Source: Tetradesmus obliquus (taxonomy: Eukaryota; Chlorophyta; Chlorophyceae; Sphaeropleales; Scenedesmaceae). From it: 64,000 nt of DNA. The position numbers and the translations under genes are program-made. Positions 13,211-24,431 of this stretch are shown here, in pieces; the stretch's first letter is position 1, and every line of letters starts with the position of its first letter. The stretch covers positions 2,542,001-2,606,000 of the forward strand of contig CP126206.1 of assembly GCA_030272155.1 (NCBI GenBank), written 5' to 3'. The notes beneath the pieces are model-generated. The model was not told the origin of the DNA. It did no database searches and was given only the letters and a program-made list of their open reading frames with translations.

Positions 13211-13404
13211 CGGGTAACACTACCACATGGTAGAATTGATAAAGAGCTGACTTATTACCGAATACAAGGCGTACAGCCTCGCTTTCAACGGCTTTGGACT
13301 CGCAGTGTTTGGGTCGATCAAATGGTGTCGTTTGCAGCGATCGAGGCTCAATAGCCAGTATAATGTAGACATAGTAGGTTTCATTTCCAAGGTAATGTTA
13401 CCCG
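13211..13404. mobile_element. Small MITE-like element with 14-bp terminal inverted repeats
   Basis: The left end CGGGTAACACTACC (13211-13224) is matched by the reverse complement of the right end GGTAATGTTACCCG (13391-13404), with one mismatch. The 194-bp interior has no open frame of note and looks more AT-rich than its surroundings. Size, inverted ends and lack of coding fit a non-autonomous DNA transposon, but no clear target-site duplication was found next to the ends, so the exact borders and superfamily are unknown. It sits in the spacer upstream of paralogue A. Confidence 0.45.
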
Positions 13405-13408
13405 CTCC

Positions 13409-14065
13409 TTAGCTGTACAGTTTGTCTGGTATTGGAATGCCATTGAGTGCCCAGTGGACCATGAACTTCATGTTGAACACGTACATGGCATGATGGCATG
13501 GGGCCGTGTGCATGTTGCCACACAAAGGGACATACCCTAACACTACACAGTTGAGTAGACTTACAGTGTTCAACGTGGTGTGCCGAACCGTGTGCTGCAC
13601 GGTGTGCCGTGACTGCTGGCACTGCCGTGTGGCGGTTGCAGCTGTGTGAGCGCTCACCTGGCAGCAGCTGCACACCACCCGGTCACCAGGTGGTCTTGAA
13701 GAACACTTCTCAACTGTGTAGCTAGCCGCTGAAGATTGCAGCGGCCACTGGGGCAAATGCTTGCTGTAAGACACAAAACTCTGCCGACAAGGTAAACTGG
13801 TTGTCCTGTGGCAATTACCTGCAGCTGACTTGCTGACTGTGCGTAGATTCACGAATTGTTCTATGCCTGCCGCCAACTTGACGCCATTGAATGGCACCAT
13901 GGAAGCAATCCTTTCGCGTGCACCAGCAGCGGATGCAGCCCCCGCAGCAGTGCGCCTTCCCGACCTAGTCTGGCACTCCCCTTGCACTTCCGCGCTGCTG
14001 CGAGCTGCAGCAGCACTAGTGAGGGCTTCTAGACACTTGCTGTTGCTCCTGCGGCTCAGTGGTGA
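13409..14065 (-). CDS. Weak candidate small multi-exon gene, function unknown
   Basis: An open minus-strand stretch about 14065-13830 reads CLEALTSAAAARSSAEVQGE and on to PFNGVKLAAGIEQFVNL, ending at a possible donor (GCAG/GTAATT). A second segment, about 13765-13657, has good acceptor (TTACAG) and donor (CCAG/GTGAGC) context and continues in phase as CNLQRLATQLRSVLQDHLV. The following part is uncertain: two frames are open toward 13409, one ending MVHWALNGIPIPDKLYS. No start codon or full frame-consistent model could be fixed, and no family is recognised. It could equally be chance openings in the spacer. Confidence 0.2.
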   Translation of the reverse strand, partial: SPLSRRSNSKCLEALTSAAAARSSAEVQGECQTRSGRRTAAGAASAAGARERIASMVPFNGVKLAAGIEQFVNLRTVSKSAAGNCHRTTSLPCRQSFVSYSKHLPQWPLQSSAASYTVEKCSSRPPGDRVVCSCCQVSAHTAATATRQCQQSRHTVQHTVRHTTLNTVSLLNCVVLGYVPLCGNMHTAPCHHAMYVFNMKFMVHWALNGIPIPDKLYS

Positions 14066-16911
14066 CACTGCTTATTGAAAAGGCAGAGTGTTGTTCGACT
14101 GGCTAAAGCTACAGACGTACAGTTGATGCTACGGCTTGATGGGTAACATGATGATGGTGACACTGCTTGAGTTGCAGGTGCGGCATGTACAGGATCAAGG
14201 ATTAACCACCAGTTGGATGCAAACCATTGCCAATTCGGTGAGGTGCTTGGGTCTCATCCGCTTTCTGTTGGTTCTGTAAAGATCGACAGTCTACCATGAA
14301 AAAAGCAAAGCTGCGCACCTTCAAGCAAGGCTCTGTTTACAAAGTATACCTCAGATACAAGTAATACTCGTAAGAATAATTCAACACTCAGGGCTGTAAC
14401 AGATGCTCCACCTGCAGGTGTATACCATCATATATGAACAGCGTCCTGAAGCCACTCAGAGACTCAGAGAACTCCAAAAACAACATGGAGCAGGATACAA
14501 ACATTCATAAATGAAGCATAGCACAGCAATAAAGGTGTGACTCAAAGTCCATGTCCAGCGGTTCAATATGTGTATTCACATCCAGCCTGGATGTTTGGCT
14601 AACAGCAGCAGATCTAGAGCACAGCACGCCCTGCATGCACCAATTGCACACTCGCACACTCCAGTTTTCCTTCAAAAACCCACTCACACCGCAACCTGGT
14701 AAGTGAGGCCACATCACATCTCACGATGTCAGCGGGTCTGACATAACCCCCCGCACAGATGCATAGCAAAGCCTGCTCATCGCGCTCAATTGTACCCGCA
14801 TCTTGCAGCCGCTGCTTTGACACCAACAGTGTTGCAGACAGACAACCAAACCCACATGCAATCCTCTGCGCCTACACAATCACAAAGTCAGCAGCAACGC
14901 GCACACCGCTGCAAATGTTCAAATCGAATCTGAGGTTTCACGCCCATGGCGAACATGCTGTTGCCATATGTGTAGAGCCGGATGCATCGTGCAACGCTAT
15001 GCAGTACCATGTGTCATGGATCAAACCTGTACAACGTGTGCAGTTCTGGACAAAGGCGTACATGCAGAGTCATGCATCAAACCTCACATCAGCAAAACCC
15101 ACCATTAGGCGTCACAGCCACCTCCCAACCAATTTAGAGGCCACTAGTTCCTGCATTGCTGTGATGCACTGGAGCCACCACGTTCAACCCACTGCAATAC
15201 AGTGCAGCGCTGCGCTGCCAGCAGCTCACACACAACTGCGGCCATGAACCTTTCACGCGTGCAGCCCCCATCCGCATGCATATCTGCAGCCAGAGGCATT
15301 GCGCAGAGCTACTCAACAAGATGTACAATCCTCGATTGCAACTCACCGCAGCTTGCGGCCAGCCCAACTCATCAGCAGGCGCCACAGCCACACTTCTAGC
15401 AAAGCAAAATGCACTGTATCACCACATTCAGCGCAGCAGCACACACACTGCTGCGGGTGAACCCGACCCACACAAGCATTGCTGCTACTTCCGAGCCGCT
15501 GCAACTTGGTTTTGGATGCAGCCAGCACATGGAAGAGGCATGCTGAGGGTGCACGGCCCACCAGCAATGCAATGCACGGTCCACCAGCAATGCAATGCAA
15601 TGCATTCACAAACCCACATGATAACCAAGATACTGACCCCGTCCTGAAGACAGGAGGACCACCCAACCACCACATGAACACCGTCGGTAAGTAAGAACAC
15701 AGCACGTGGTGCTTTACCAGAACTCTATGCGCTCTGCTGTTGTGCGGGAGCCGCCAAACTCTGACTTGGCTGTAGCCACATTCAAGTCACAGCACTGGGG
15801 TGCATCAACAAACAGCAAAGCCATGCGCCCACACCACATCTTTCCAAAACATGCAATGGAAAAAACGCGTGCAGGTGGCAGATCAAGGCACAAGTGGACC
15901 AAGAGCTGAGCAACAGCAGATGGCGCTCAATCACAAACATGACTGACAGGCACTGTAGCTGTAAGATGTGCACATCAGATTTTCTAGAACAAAGGAGGCT
16001 TCAAGCCGCGACGACCCCCGCTCCTGCCAACATGCAATGGAAGCCAACACATGTGTGTCAGCAGAGAAAAGGCACACTGATGGGTTGGATGAATACTTGG
16101 CCAGCATTCTGGCGCTGCTCTTCATGCAAGCTATTCATTGCTGGTATGTGCAGTTTGTACACAGAGACGAGCCTCTGCAACCAAAAAGGTAGGCGGACGA
16201 GCAGCAACAACGATGCACACAATCCGCATGTACACACGGGATCCAGATTTACACACAGACACACTTTGAAAGCAGGACACAAATCATGCCAGGGGCTTGT
16301 GCACATATACGGTGCAGCATAATCCACTGGCGGCTGTGCTCAAACTTGTGCATAGCTTTGCAGAACTGTGCACGTGCTTGCCTCGACATCATTTGGACGT
16401 CCCACCCCAGCTGCTGTGCCATTCACAAAGAAGGGGATGGCCAAGCCAAAAATGGCCAAGCCAAAAAGTAGCATGGGGAAACGGCCACCTGTTGAAACAT
16501 TCGACAATTCTTCAAGCAAATGCGGTCCTGCCTTTTGATAGCTAAGGCATGCATGATGCCTAGGATTGGGGTCAGGCCAGCACATTCCGTAGCCAAAGGC
16601 CATGCTGCTGCTGTGCCACAGCAGATGCTGCGGTGATTTCACAGCAACAACGGTGCAAAGTGGCTGGTGCTGGTGCTGCTGCTGCTGGCGCTGCTGCCGC
16701 TGCTGCTGCTGCAAAAGGCGTGACACCAATACGAGCTACAGCAGCTGTTGCTGACCTGCTCTTGCCCCTGCTGCTGCTGCTGCGCAGACCCTGCTTCTGC
16801 AGCATGTGCAGCACACACAGAGCAGCACACTGCTGCAAAGCCCGAGTTGTTTTTACTCGCCACTTTGCTGCTTTGCAGTGGCATTGCTGCTGCATGCAGC
16901 ATTGCCGCTGG

Positions 16912-16970
<59 letters not shown>

Positions 16971-16980
16971 GACATACGGC

Positions 16981-17081
16981 CTAGAGTACAATAGCTGGCC
17001 GTGGTATGTTGCAGGCTCCAGAGGCGCAGTAGCCCCAGCAGGTGACCTGGCCGTTAGGCTTCCTCACACTGCATTATAAAC

Positions 17082-17115
<34 letters not shown>

Positions 17116-17757
17116 CAGCAGCAGTAGGAGCAGGAGCACGAAATGCTGTTAGGTAAGGGCATGTGACATGGAAAGTCCTGCTCCTGCTTGCTGCGTGCTC
17201 ATCATCAAGCAGAGCCGAGCAGGGACACAAACAATCAACTCCAATTACACAGCAGTGCTTGCATATCATATGTTAGATGGAGGCTGGCCCACACGCAGTT
17301 GCTGCTCAAGCTGCTTAACATGCAAGCTAGCGGTGCACTGCTCACCATGCGTGGTCTGGCCCTGCCGTCACTTGCACAACCCCGCCGCCCTGTGACCCCA
17401 GCCCTAGGCCATCAGGCACAACTAAAGCTCCTCCTGTGCCTGTGCCTTTGCCCCAGCAGAAGACCTGGGCGTTCTGGGTGACACCACTGCAGCCACAAAA
17501 CAGTAACAAAAAGAGCACGAATGTCTGGCAGATGGACCTTGTCATCGAGTAGAGGTCTGCCATGGTTGTGTTTGTCTACGGTGTGGGCTGCAGCCATATG
17601 GCAGAGGAGCACAGGGGACAAGAGATCACCTGGTGTTCAGGTGAGCGGGTTGATATTGGGGCACGGCCAGAGGCCCTCCTGTGCATGTGCTCACGCACAG
17701 GTTACAGCGCTCACAGAATGAAGCAGTTGTTCAGCAGCAGCAACAGCAGCAGCAGCT

Positions 17758-17793
<36 letters not shown>

Positions 17794-20132
17794 ACGCACT
17801 CACCAGGTGAAGTGGTCGCCTGCGGCAATATCCACAACATTGTATATCGTGTTGACTCCTTCTGTCGGCACATCCAGCTGGCCATGCGTGTTGTCGCCCC
17901 AGCACAGCACCTGGCCGTCGCCACTGGCTGAGTGACTCAATGCGCTGCAAGTGAACAGCACAACACAGGGCAGGCAGCAAGTGAGCGAGAGCACGGCTTG
18001 CCATAAGATGGTATGATGTTAACCCATTTTTGAACTGCAGACACGTATCGGATGCATGGACAACATTGGCGCATGCAGCGCGGCGCGCATGCAGCAGGGC
18101 ACGCATGGCCAACATTGGCGCATGCAGCGCGGCGCGCATGCAGCAGGGCACGCATGGACAACATTGGCGCATGCAGCGCGGCGCGCATGCAGCAGGGCAC
18201 GCATGGACAACATTGGCGCATGCAGCGCGGCGCGCATGCAGCAGGGCACGCATGGACAACATTGGCGCATGCAGCGCGGCGCGCATGCAGCAGGGCATGC
18301 ATGGACAACATTGGCGCATGCAGCGCGGCGCGCATGCAGCAGGGCACGCATGGACAACATTGGCGCATGCAGCGCGGCGCGCATGCAGCAGGGCACGCAT
18401 GGACAACATTGGCGCATGCAGCGCGGCGCGCATTCAGGGGCGCGCGCATGCGGGCTTCATGGCATCGTGCTGTATGCCTGCTTGACGGGCTGCCTGGGCA
18501 AGTAAAAGTTCGATTATGTCAACGACATCCCAGCACTCAGCGCACCATGTGTGGTTCACGCCTCCGGTTAGCTTGTAGCGGTCCCCATCAGGTTTCACCC
18601 ACGTGCCTGGTACGGTGCACTTGTCGCCGCACGACGCGCTGCCGTCCGTGCACGTGATTTGAATTCCGCTTGCGTTCACAACACACACGTGTGACGCGCC
18701 GCAACCTATGGCTTCCACATTTGAATCGGATTGAAACACTTGGCCAGATGAGGTGATGTTGCCTCCGCCCCACTTGCCCCAGCAGCGCAGCTTCTTGGTG
18801 CCTGCAGGGCAATACCAGTGCAAGGGTGAGTCAGCCTCATGCTTTTGTTTGACAAGGTTTAAGGTTTGATGGTTTCGGGGGCAACAGCTTTCCGCGCAGC
18901 TTCTTGGTGCCTGTACAGCACACATGTGACGCGCCACAGCGGATGGCTTCCACAAGGGGGATCGGATTCAAACACTTGGCCAGATGAGGTGCTCACCTGC
19001 TGTGGTGACACATGTGTGGTACTGCCCAGCGCACATCTGTGTGACAGCAGTGCTGCCATAAGTCAACGCAGCCGGCGGGGTGAGCTGGCCAAGCTGCCCT
19101 CGTACACAAATGCACGCTGCACACCCTGACGCTGCTCACCATCTCTCTGTGTGAACTGCATACATTCACAACACCCAAAAACAACACACGTGTGTGTGCT
19201 GTGCCCTGCTCACCTGCTATGATGGCGCACGTGTGGTACTGCCCGGCGCACATCTGTGTGATGGCGGTGCTGCCATCAGTCAATGCAGTGGGTGGTGTGA
19301 GCTGGCCGAAGCTGTTACTGCCCAAGCTGCCAGAGCACACCACCTGAGGGGGAACAGCACCGCCCCCACCCGGGAGATCCGTAACCTGCAGCGACAACAG
19401 CAGAAAAATGGGTGTTATGTTGAAGTTTTTGGGACCTTCGCCACTGCAGTACAATGGTGTATCCAACCTACAACAAAACTGACATGCAGATCCGCTGATT
19501 ACATTGTAAAGATAACTGTATAGACGAAGCATGGAGGCCAGCAGCGGTGTGTGCAAAGCATCTAAGCTGCTGCAGCACCGCTAAAGCAACCTCTTGCATT
19601 TCCAACGTGCACGGTTGGGTACAACATCTGCTTTCAAATACTCGAGTTGTGAGTTCCCACCACTTGGTAGCAGAAGTGGGTGTCCTACAATCACTGCTTT
19701 GTTGCAGTGATAGACAGCAAACAGAAGCAGACGAACAGGCAATAAACAGTAGCAGAAGCAACCGCGGTCACTCACCTGGTAGCAAACGTGATTTTGGCCA
19801 ACAGCAAAAGCTCCTAGCACGCCATTTGTTACAGTTTCTCCAAACGCCTCCCGCTGTCCCCAGCAACGCAGGTGCTGGGTGCCCACATCCTGCCCGCAGG
19901 TGTAGCGGTAGCCAGCCGCCAGGGTTTTGAACCTGAGGTTCAGCACTGGCGGCGACAGGTAGTTCACTGCAGTGAAGCCAGGACGAATTGTTGCTGACAA
20001 GCTCACATCTTCGTCCCTCACGCCTGATCGGCCGCCATCAGAGATCCAGATCGTGCTGGATGTGTTGCCTAAGAGGGCGATGCCTGCCGCGCGCGTGATG
20101 TAGGGGTCGAGCACCGTGCCGGTGCCGCCGCC
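16981..20132 (-). other. Paralogue B exons 22-27: RCC1-like CWG repeats and C-terminus
   Basis: Exons: 19776-20132, 19214-19385, 18546-18801, 17804-17944, 17346-17486 and 16981-17068. Successive exons carry [59 protein letters not shown] and [15 protein letters not shown], each followed by an AAG.(H/Y)(F/T).W or CAG-type turn such as [11 protein letters not shown]. This is the pattern of RCC1-like repeats (alpha-tubulin-suppressor type), here in a secreted setting with extra Cys. Exons 25 and 26 are symmetric phase 2-2. The protein ends RPAIVL with TAG at 16981-16983. Confidence 0.8.
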
Positions 20133-20278
20133 CTGCGCAAACCAGCAGCATCAATAGCAGCACATGTCATTCCATGGGAACATGCTGCACACAGCAACCA
20201 TCATTCACATCTAGGTCAGGTTTGCGGCGCAATGCCGGCGGTTTCAAAGGGGGTCAGGTTCAACCATATGCAGCAGCA

Positions 20279-20312
<34 letters not shown>

Positions 20313-23300
20313 AGTACTGAGCATGCTCCCTGCGCTGCACTTGCAATGCTGCAGCACAACCGGCGTCGTTGAGCCGCTGTCCGGCTACCAGACTCACCAT
20401 GTTCAGTTCGAGCACAGTCCGCACGTCAACAGGGCATGATGGCATGGGGTTCTTGAAGTACAGCAGGCCATAAGACCCAGACACCCCGTTGTCATATGCT
20501 CTGATGTCGTCACATGCCACCACTAGGTCTGGCGGGACGGCGCACATGTCTGACACGCGGCAGGTCCTGCAACGTGCAATACAAAGAGAAGAATGCACAG
20601 CGTCAGTTGCCCTCTGACTCAGGTTTTGAACGTGCCTCTAACACAGGGCAGGTCCTGCAAGGTGCAACCCCAATGGCACCGTGCACAGCGTCTGTTGCCT
20701 GATGACTCAGGCTTGATCATGCCTGACACTCGGCAGGTCCTGCAAGGTGTAACCCCAACAACAAAATGCACAGCGTTGGGTGCTTGCATCAACCCACTGC
20801 AGAACATTTCCTCCCATGTCATTCACGATGCCGCAACTGCCACTGCAACTGTATGTGGCACTCTGCACCACACTGCCCAGTAGGCATCATCTCTAACCCT
20901 CTAATGCCCTTTGTCCAAGGCGCCGCCCTTCAATGGCGGCCGCATGCCAATGATTGGCGCTCACCACACTTGCAGTGCAGCAGAGCCGCGTGGCTCCTCG
21001 GCCGCTAGCCGCACCGTGTGCTGCTTGCCGCGCCTGTTGTTCGCGTCTTTTGCAGCGACACACTCGCTCATCCCTCCAGGGTCATGGTAGCGAATGCTGC
21101 CCTGCTCTGTGTACGCCACGTAGAGCCTGGGCACAAATGTAGAGCTAATATCAGTCGCATCTGCTGCAACATAGGTCGGGAAATCGCTGGGCAGGCGCTC
21201 CCTGCCGCAGACGTTAAACACCGCGGGCTCGTACGTCTCGACAGTACCAGCGCTGCGGGAGTACCTCCTCACGCAGCCATTGCGCGAGTCGGTGATATAC
21301 GCCTGGAAAGTGCTCGCATCCGACGTATTTTCGTACACGATTTCGATGTCAGTGGGGCCCCAGAGGAGCCCAGAATACGCCCCGAATCCAGATTCATCGC
21401 AGCCGTAGCCACCCCGCCTGCCCTGACACCGCGCCTCGCGGTCGCAGATGCCCACTGCTGCAACTGCCGGGGGCGGCGAGGTGGGCCAGTAACTCTCTGG
21501 GATGCTGATGTCAATCATGCGCACACAGTTGTAGTCTGCAGCCAACAGCAGACGAAGGGGCAGCAGGTGCGGCATGCGCAGCAGGGTGTGTGGTTAGTTC
21601 CGGTGAATCTCAACCACTTGATACCAGCCTCTCGCTGGTGGTGTGCAAGAGAGCAGGCAGGTAGCAAATGCGAGGTGGGCCAGTAGGTCTCTGGGACGCT
21701 GATGTCGATCATACGCACACAGTTGAAGTCTGCATTCGCAGCAGAAGAGATATACTATAAGGCGGCATGCGCAGCAGGGTGTGTGGGTAGTTCCACTGAA
21801 GCTCAGCCTATTGATGCAAGCCTCTCGCTGTTGGTGTGTAAAAGAGCAGGCAGCTAGCGGATGCGAGGACGGCCAGTACGTCTCTGGGATGCTGCCAATG
21901 TCGAACATGCGCTCACAGTTGCAGCCAACAGCAGACGAAGGGGCAGCAAGCGCGCCAGGCCCAACAGGTGCGGCATGCGCAGCAGGGTGCGTGGTTAGCT
22001 CCAATAAAGTGCATCCTGTCGACCCCAGCCTCGCGCTGCTTGTGTACAGCAGAGCACACAACCAATTACTTAGGCGCTTTTGTTTGTAAACTCCACCAAG
22101 CGCGGTGTGTCTGCGCACACACATACATGTGAGTATGGACAACTTAAGGATATGGATCTACAGTCTCACAGCAGGCTCACCATAGTCGGTGACATATAGC
22201 TTGTTCGTTACTTCATCAAGCGCGATGCCTCGCAGCGATCCGGGATTACTGCTGCCACCAAAGTCCGCAATGTCGACTGCCTCCGCCAGCCGGCTGCCGT
22301 AGGGCCCGCCTTGCTGCGTGCCTGGCTGCGGCCCCACCTGGAAAAGCAGCAGCAGCAGCAGCAGCAGCAGCACTCAGAGCTTTTACATTGTGGCGCTGGC
22401 TGTTTCCGGACAGTCCTGGTCAGTATGCACCCCCACTGCTGTGCGCCTAGCCCTTGCCCAACCTGCAGGAGCGGCAGCAGCAACACACACCGTAATATGT
22501 GAATATGGGTGCCGCGTTTGGTGATGTGTTCCTGTGCTACCTGCATGCCCATTGCACGCGCCTGCTGCATTGTGGCGGTTTGCATGTAGAAAGGCTGGAC
22601 TAAGTGTTTTACCAGGTTGCATGTCCGGTTGCTGCATCATGCAGAGTCGCCTTGCAAGCTCAGGGCGCCGTCCGCACCTTGCGCACTCTGTTGTCGTAAG
22701 TTGTGAAGTAGACTGTGCCTTGGTCAGTGCCGTTGCTCCTCCTGGACACAAGGGCAACTGGGATGGTACTTGCCGGGTAGGTGTTTGCGGGCACGCTGCC
22801 AGCCGTGAAGTTCAGTATTGTGCGGTAGCCCTGGCTGAACTCTGCAGAACACAGCATCAAAGAGCACAGCAATGTAAGCTGCGGGTCTTGACACAGTTGG
22901 TTTGTGCAGTTCTTGCAGTTCTTGCATGGGGCATTGGACTTCATGAATCCTGATCAGGATCGAGCGGCGACTCTGGCTGAACTCTGCAATGCATACAGCA
23001 GCACAGCACAAGGCCACAGGCTTGGTCAGCTCCAGCTGGCTTCCTGGACACCAGAGCCACAGGGATGGTGTTTGCCAGGAAGTTTTTGCAGGAACGGAAC
23101 CGGCCGTGAAGTTCGGGATGGTGCGGTGGCCTTGGCTGAACTCTGCAGAGCACAGAGCCAACACGAAGCAGCAAACAACAGGTTCAGCTGGGTGGGTGTT
23201 TGCAGGAACGGAACCAGCCGTGAAGTTTGGGATGGTGCCGTGGCCCTGGCTGAACTCTGCAGTGCACGGAAATCAAGCAGCACAGGAAACAACAGGTTCA

Positions 23301-24385
23301 GCGGGTATGGGAAAGCGGGTACATAGCCTGCTGTAAAGTTTAGGAGCGTGCGGTGGCCCTGGCTGAACTCTGCAAAGCATATTATGCTCCCATACTGCAT
23401 GGTTGGATCAGCAGCTGCCACACGACGCCCAGTCAACCGCTGCACCTACGGCCTCTGCAGCGGCTCACCTGTACAGGTGCTCCCCGAGCTGCAGAAGCCA
23501 TTCCTGCCTTCAGACAAGCTGCGGCCGGCCCCAAAGCCCCTGTTGCTGAATTCACTAGGCAGGCTGCTCACCTGTACAGATGCTTGGGCTGACAAAACAA
23601 CAGCAGCCATTCCTGCCTTGCACTCACTGAGTGGTACTGTAGTAGTACTGCATGGTTGGATCAGCTGCTACGACGCAACCCCCCGTCAACCGCTGCACCT
23701 ACGGCCTCTGCATCGGCTCACCTGTACATGTGCTGTTACTGTCAGAGCTGCAAAAGCCGTTCCTCCCTCCAGGCAAGCTGCAGCCGGCATCAACGCCCCG
23801 GTTGCTGAAGTCACATGCAAGGCTGCTCACCTGCACAAGTGCTTGGGCTGAAAAATCCATCAAAGCCATTCCTGCTCCGCACTCACACTGCATGGCTGGA
23901 CCAGCTGCTACGAAGCAACACCCAGTCGACTGCTGCACCTGCTGCCTCTGCAGTCGCTCACCTGTACATGTGCTGTTGCTGCCAGAGCTGCAAAAGCCAT
24001 TCCTCCCTCCAGACAAGCTGCAGCCGGCATTAAAGCCCCTGTCACTGATTTCACATGACATGCTACTCACCTGTACAGATACTTGGGCTGACAAAGCAAC
24101 AACAGCCATCCCTGTCTCGCACCACACTGCATGGCTGAACCAGCTGCTACGAAGCAACACCCAGTCAAACGCTGCACATACGGCCTCTACATCGGCTCAC
24201 CTGTACAGGTGCTGTTGCTCCCAGAGCTGCAGAAGCCATTCCTGCCTCCAGGCAAGCTGCAGCCAGCATCAACGGCCCTGTTGCTGAAGTCACATGCCAG
24301 GCTGCCGTTTGCAGGGCAGGTTGCACCATATTCCTGGCAGGTGCTGGGTGGCTCTGCCAATGCACACGTTGCGTTGACGCAGGCT

Positions 24386-24431
<46 letters not shown>

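Larger units (their letters stand above)
12527..16980. other. Spacer between paralogue B 3' end and paralogue A start; no convincing gene
   Basis: Downstream flank of B and upstream flank of A. Just above A's ATG is a 5' leader shared with B (CTGGCGGGAGT core at about 12530-12545), and 12780-12900 matches the B upstream region near 34970-35080. A short inverted-repeat element lies at 13211-13404, and a weak candidate gene at 13409-14065. A CTG tract sits at 16912-16970, just below B's stop codon. The stretch 14500-16500 has several open frames of 60-160 codons on both strands that look like chance openings; a short GCAATGCAATGCA repeat is at 15565-15605. I see nothing else I can support. Confidence 0.5.
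20398..22841 (-). other. Paralogue B exons 18-21: NHL-like propeller segment
   Basis: Exons: 22678-22841, 22181-22337, 20965-21535 and 20398-20566. Read across splice junctions the blades appear as [42 protein letters not shown], and [19 protein letters not shown], the repeated tyrosine/aspartate then Val-Arg pattern of NHL-type propellers. Exon 20 also has a Cys segment, [16 protein letters not shown]. Exon 20 ends in phase 2 (TG) and joins exon 21 to give W-TCRVSDMC. Exon 20 is longer than in A and C at its 3' end. Introns in this block hold copies of the 5' ends of exons 18, 20 and 21. Confidence 0.75.

Noticed and set aside
14759-15247. 162-codon plus-strand frame in the B-A spacer
   Set aside because: Composition and lack of any motif suggest a chance opening.
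18058-18440. CRISPR-like appearance of the 49-bp array
   Set aside because: Units are directly adjacent with no unique spacers, and the setting is a eukaryotic intron.
17937-18657. Open frames of 130-240 codons on both strands over the 49-bp array
   Set aside because: They result only from a stop-free repeat unit whose length is not a multiple of three; no splice or paralogue support.
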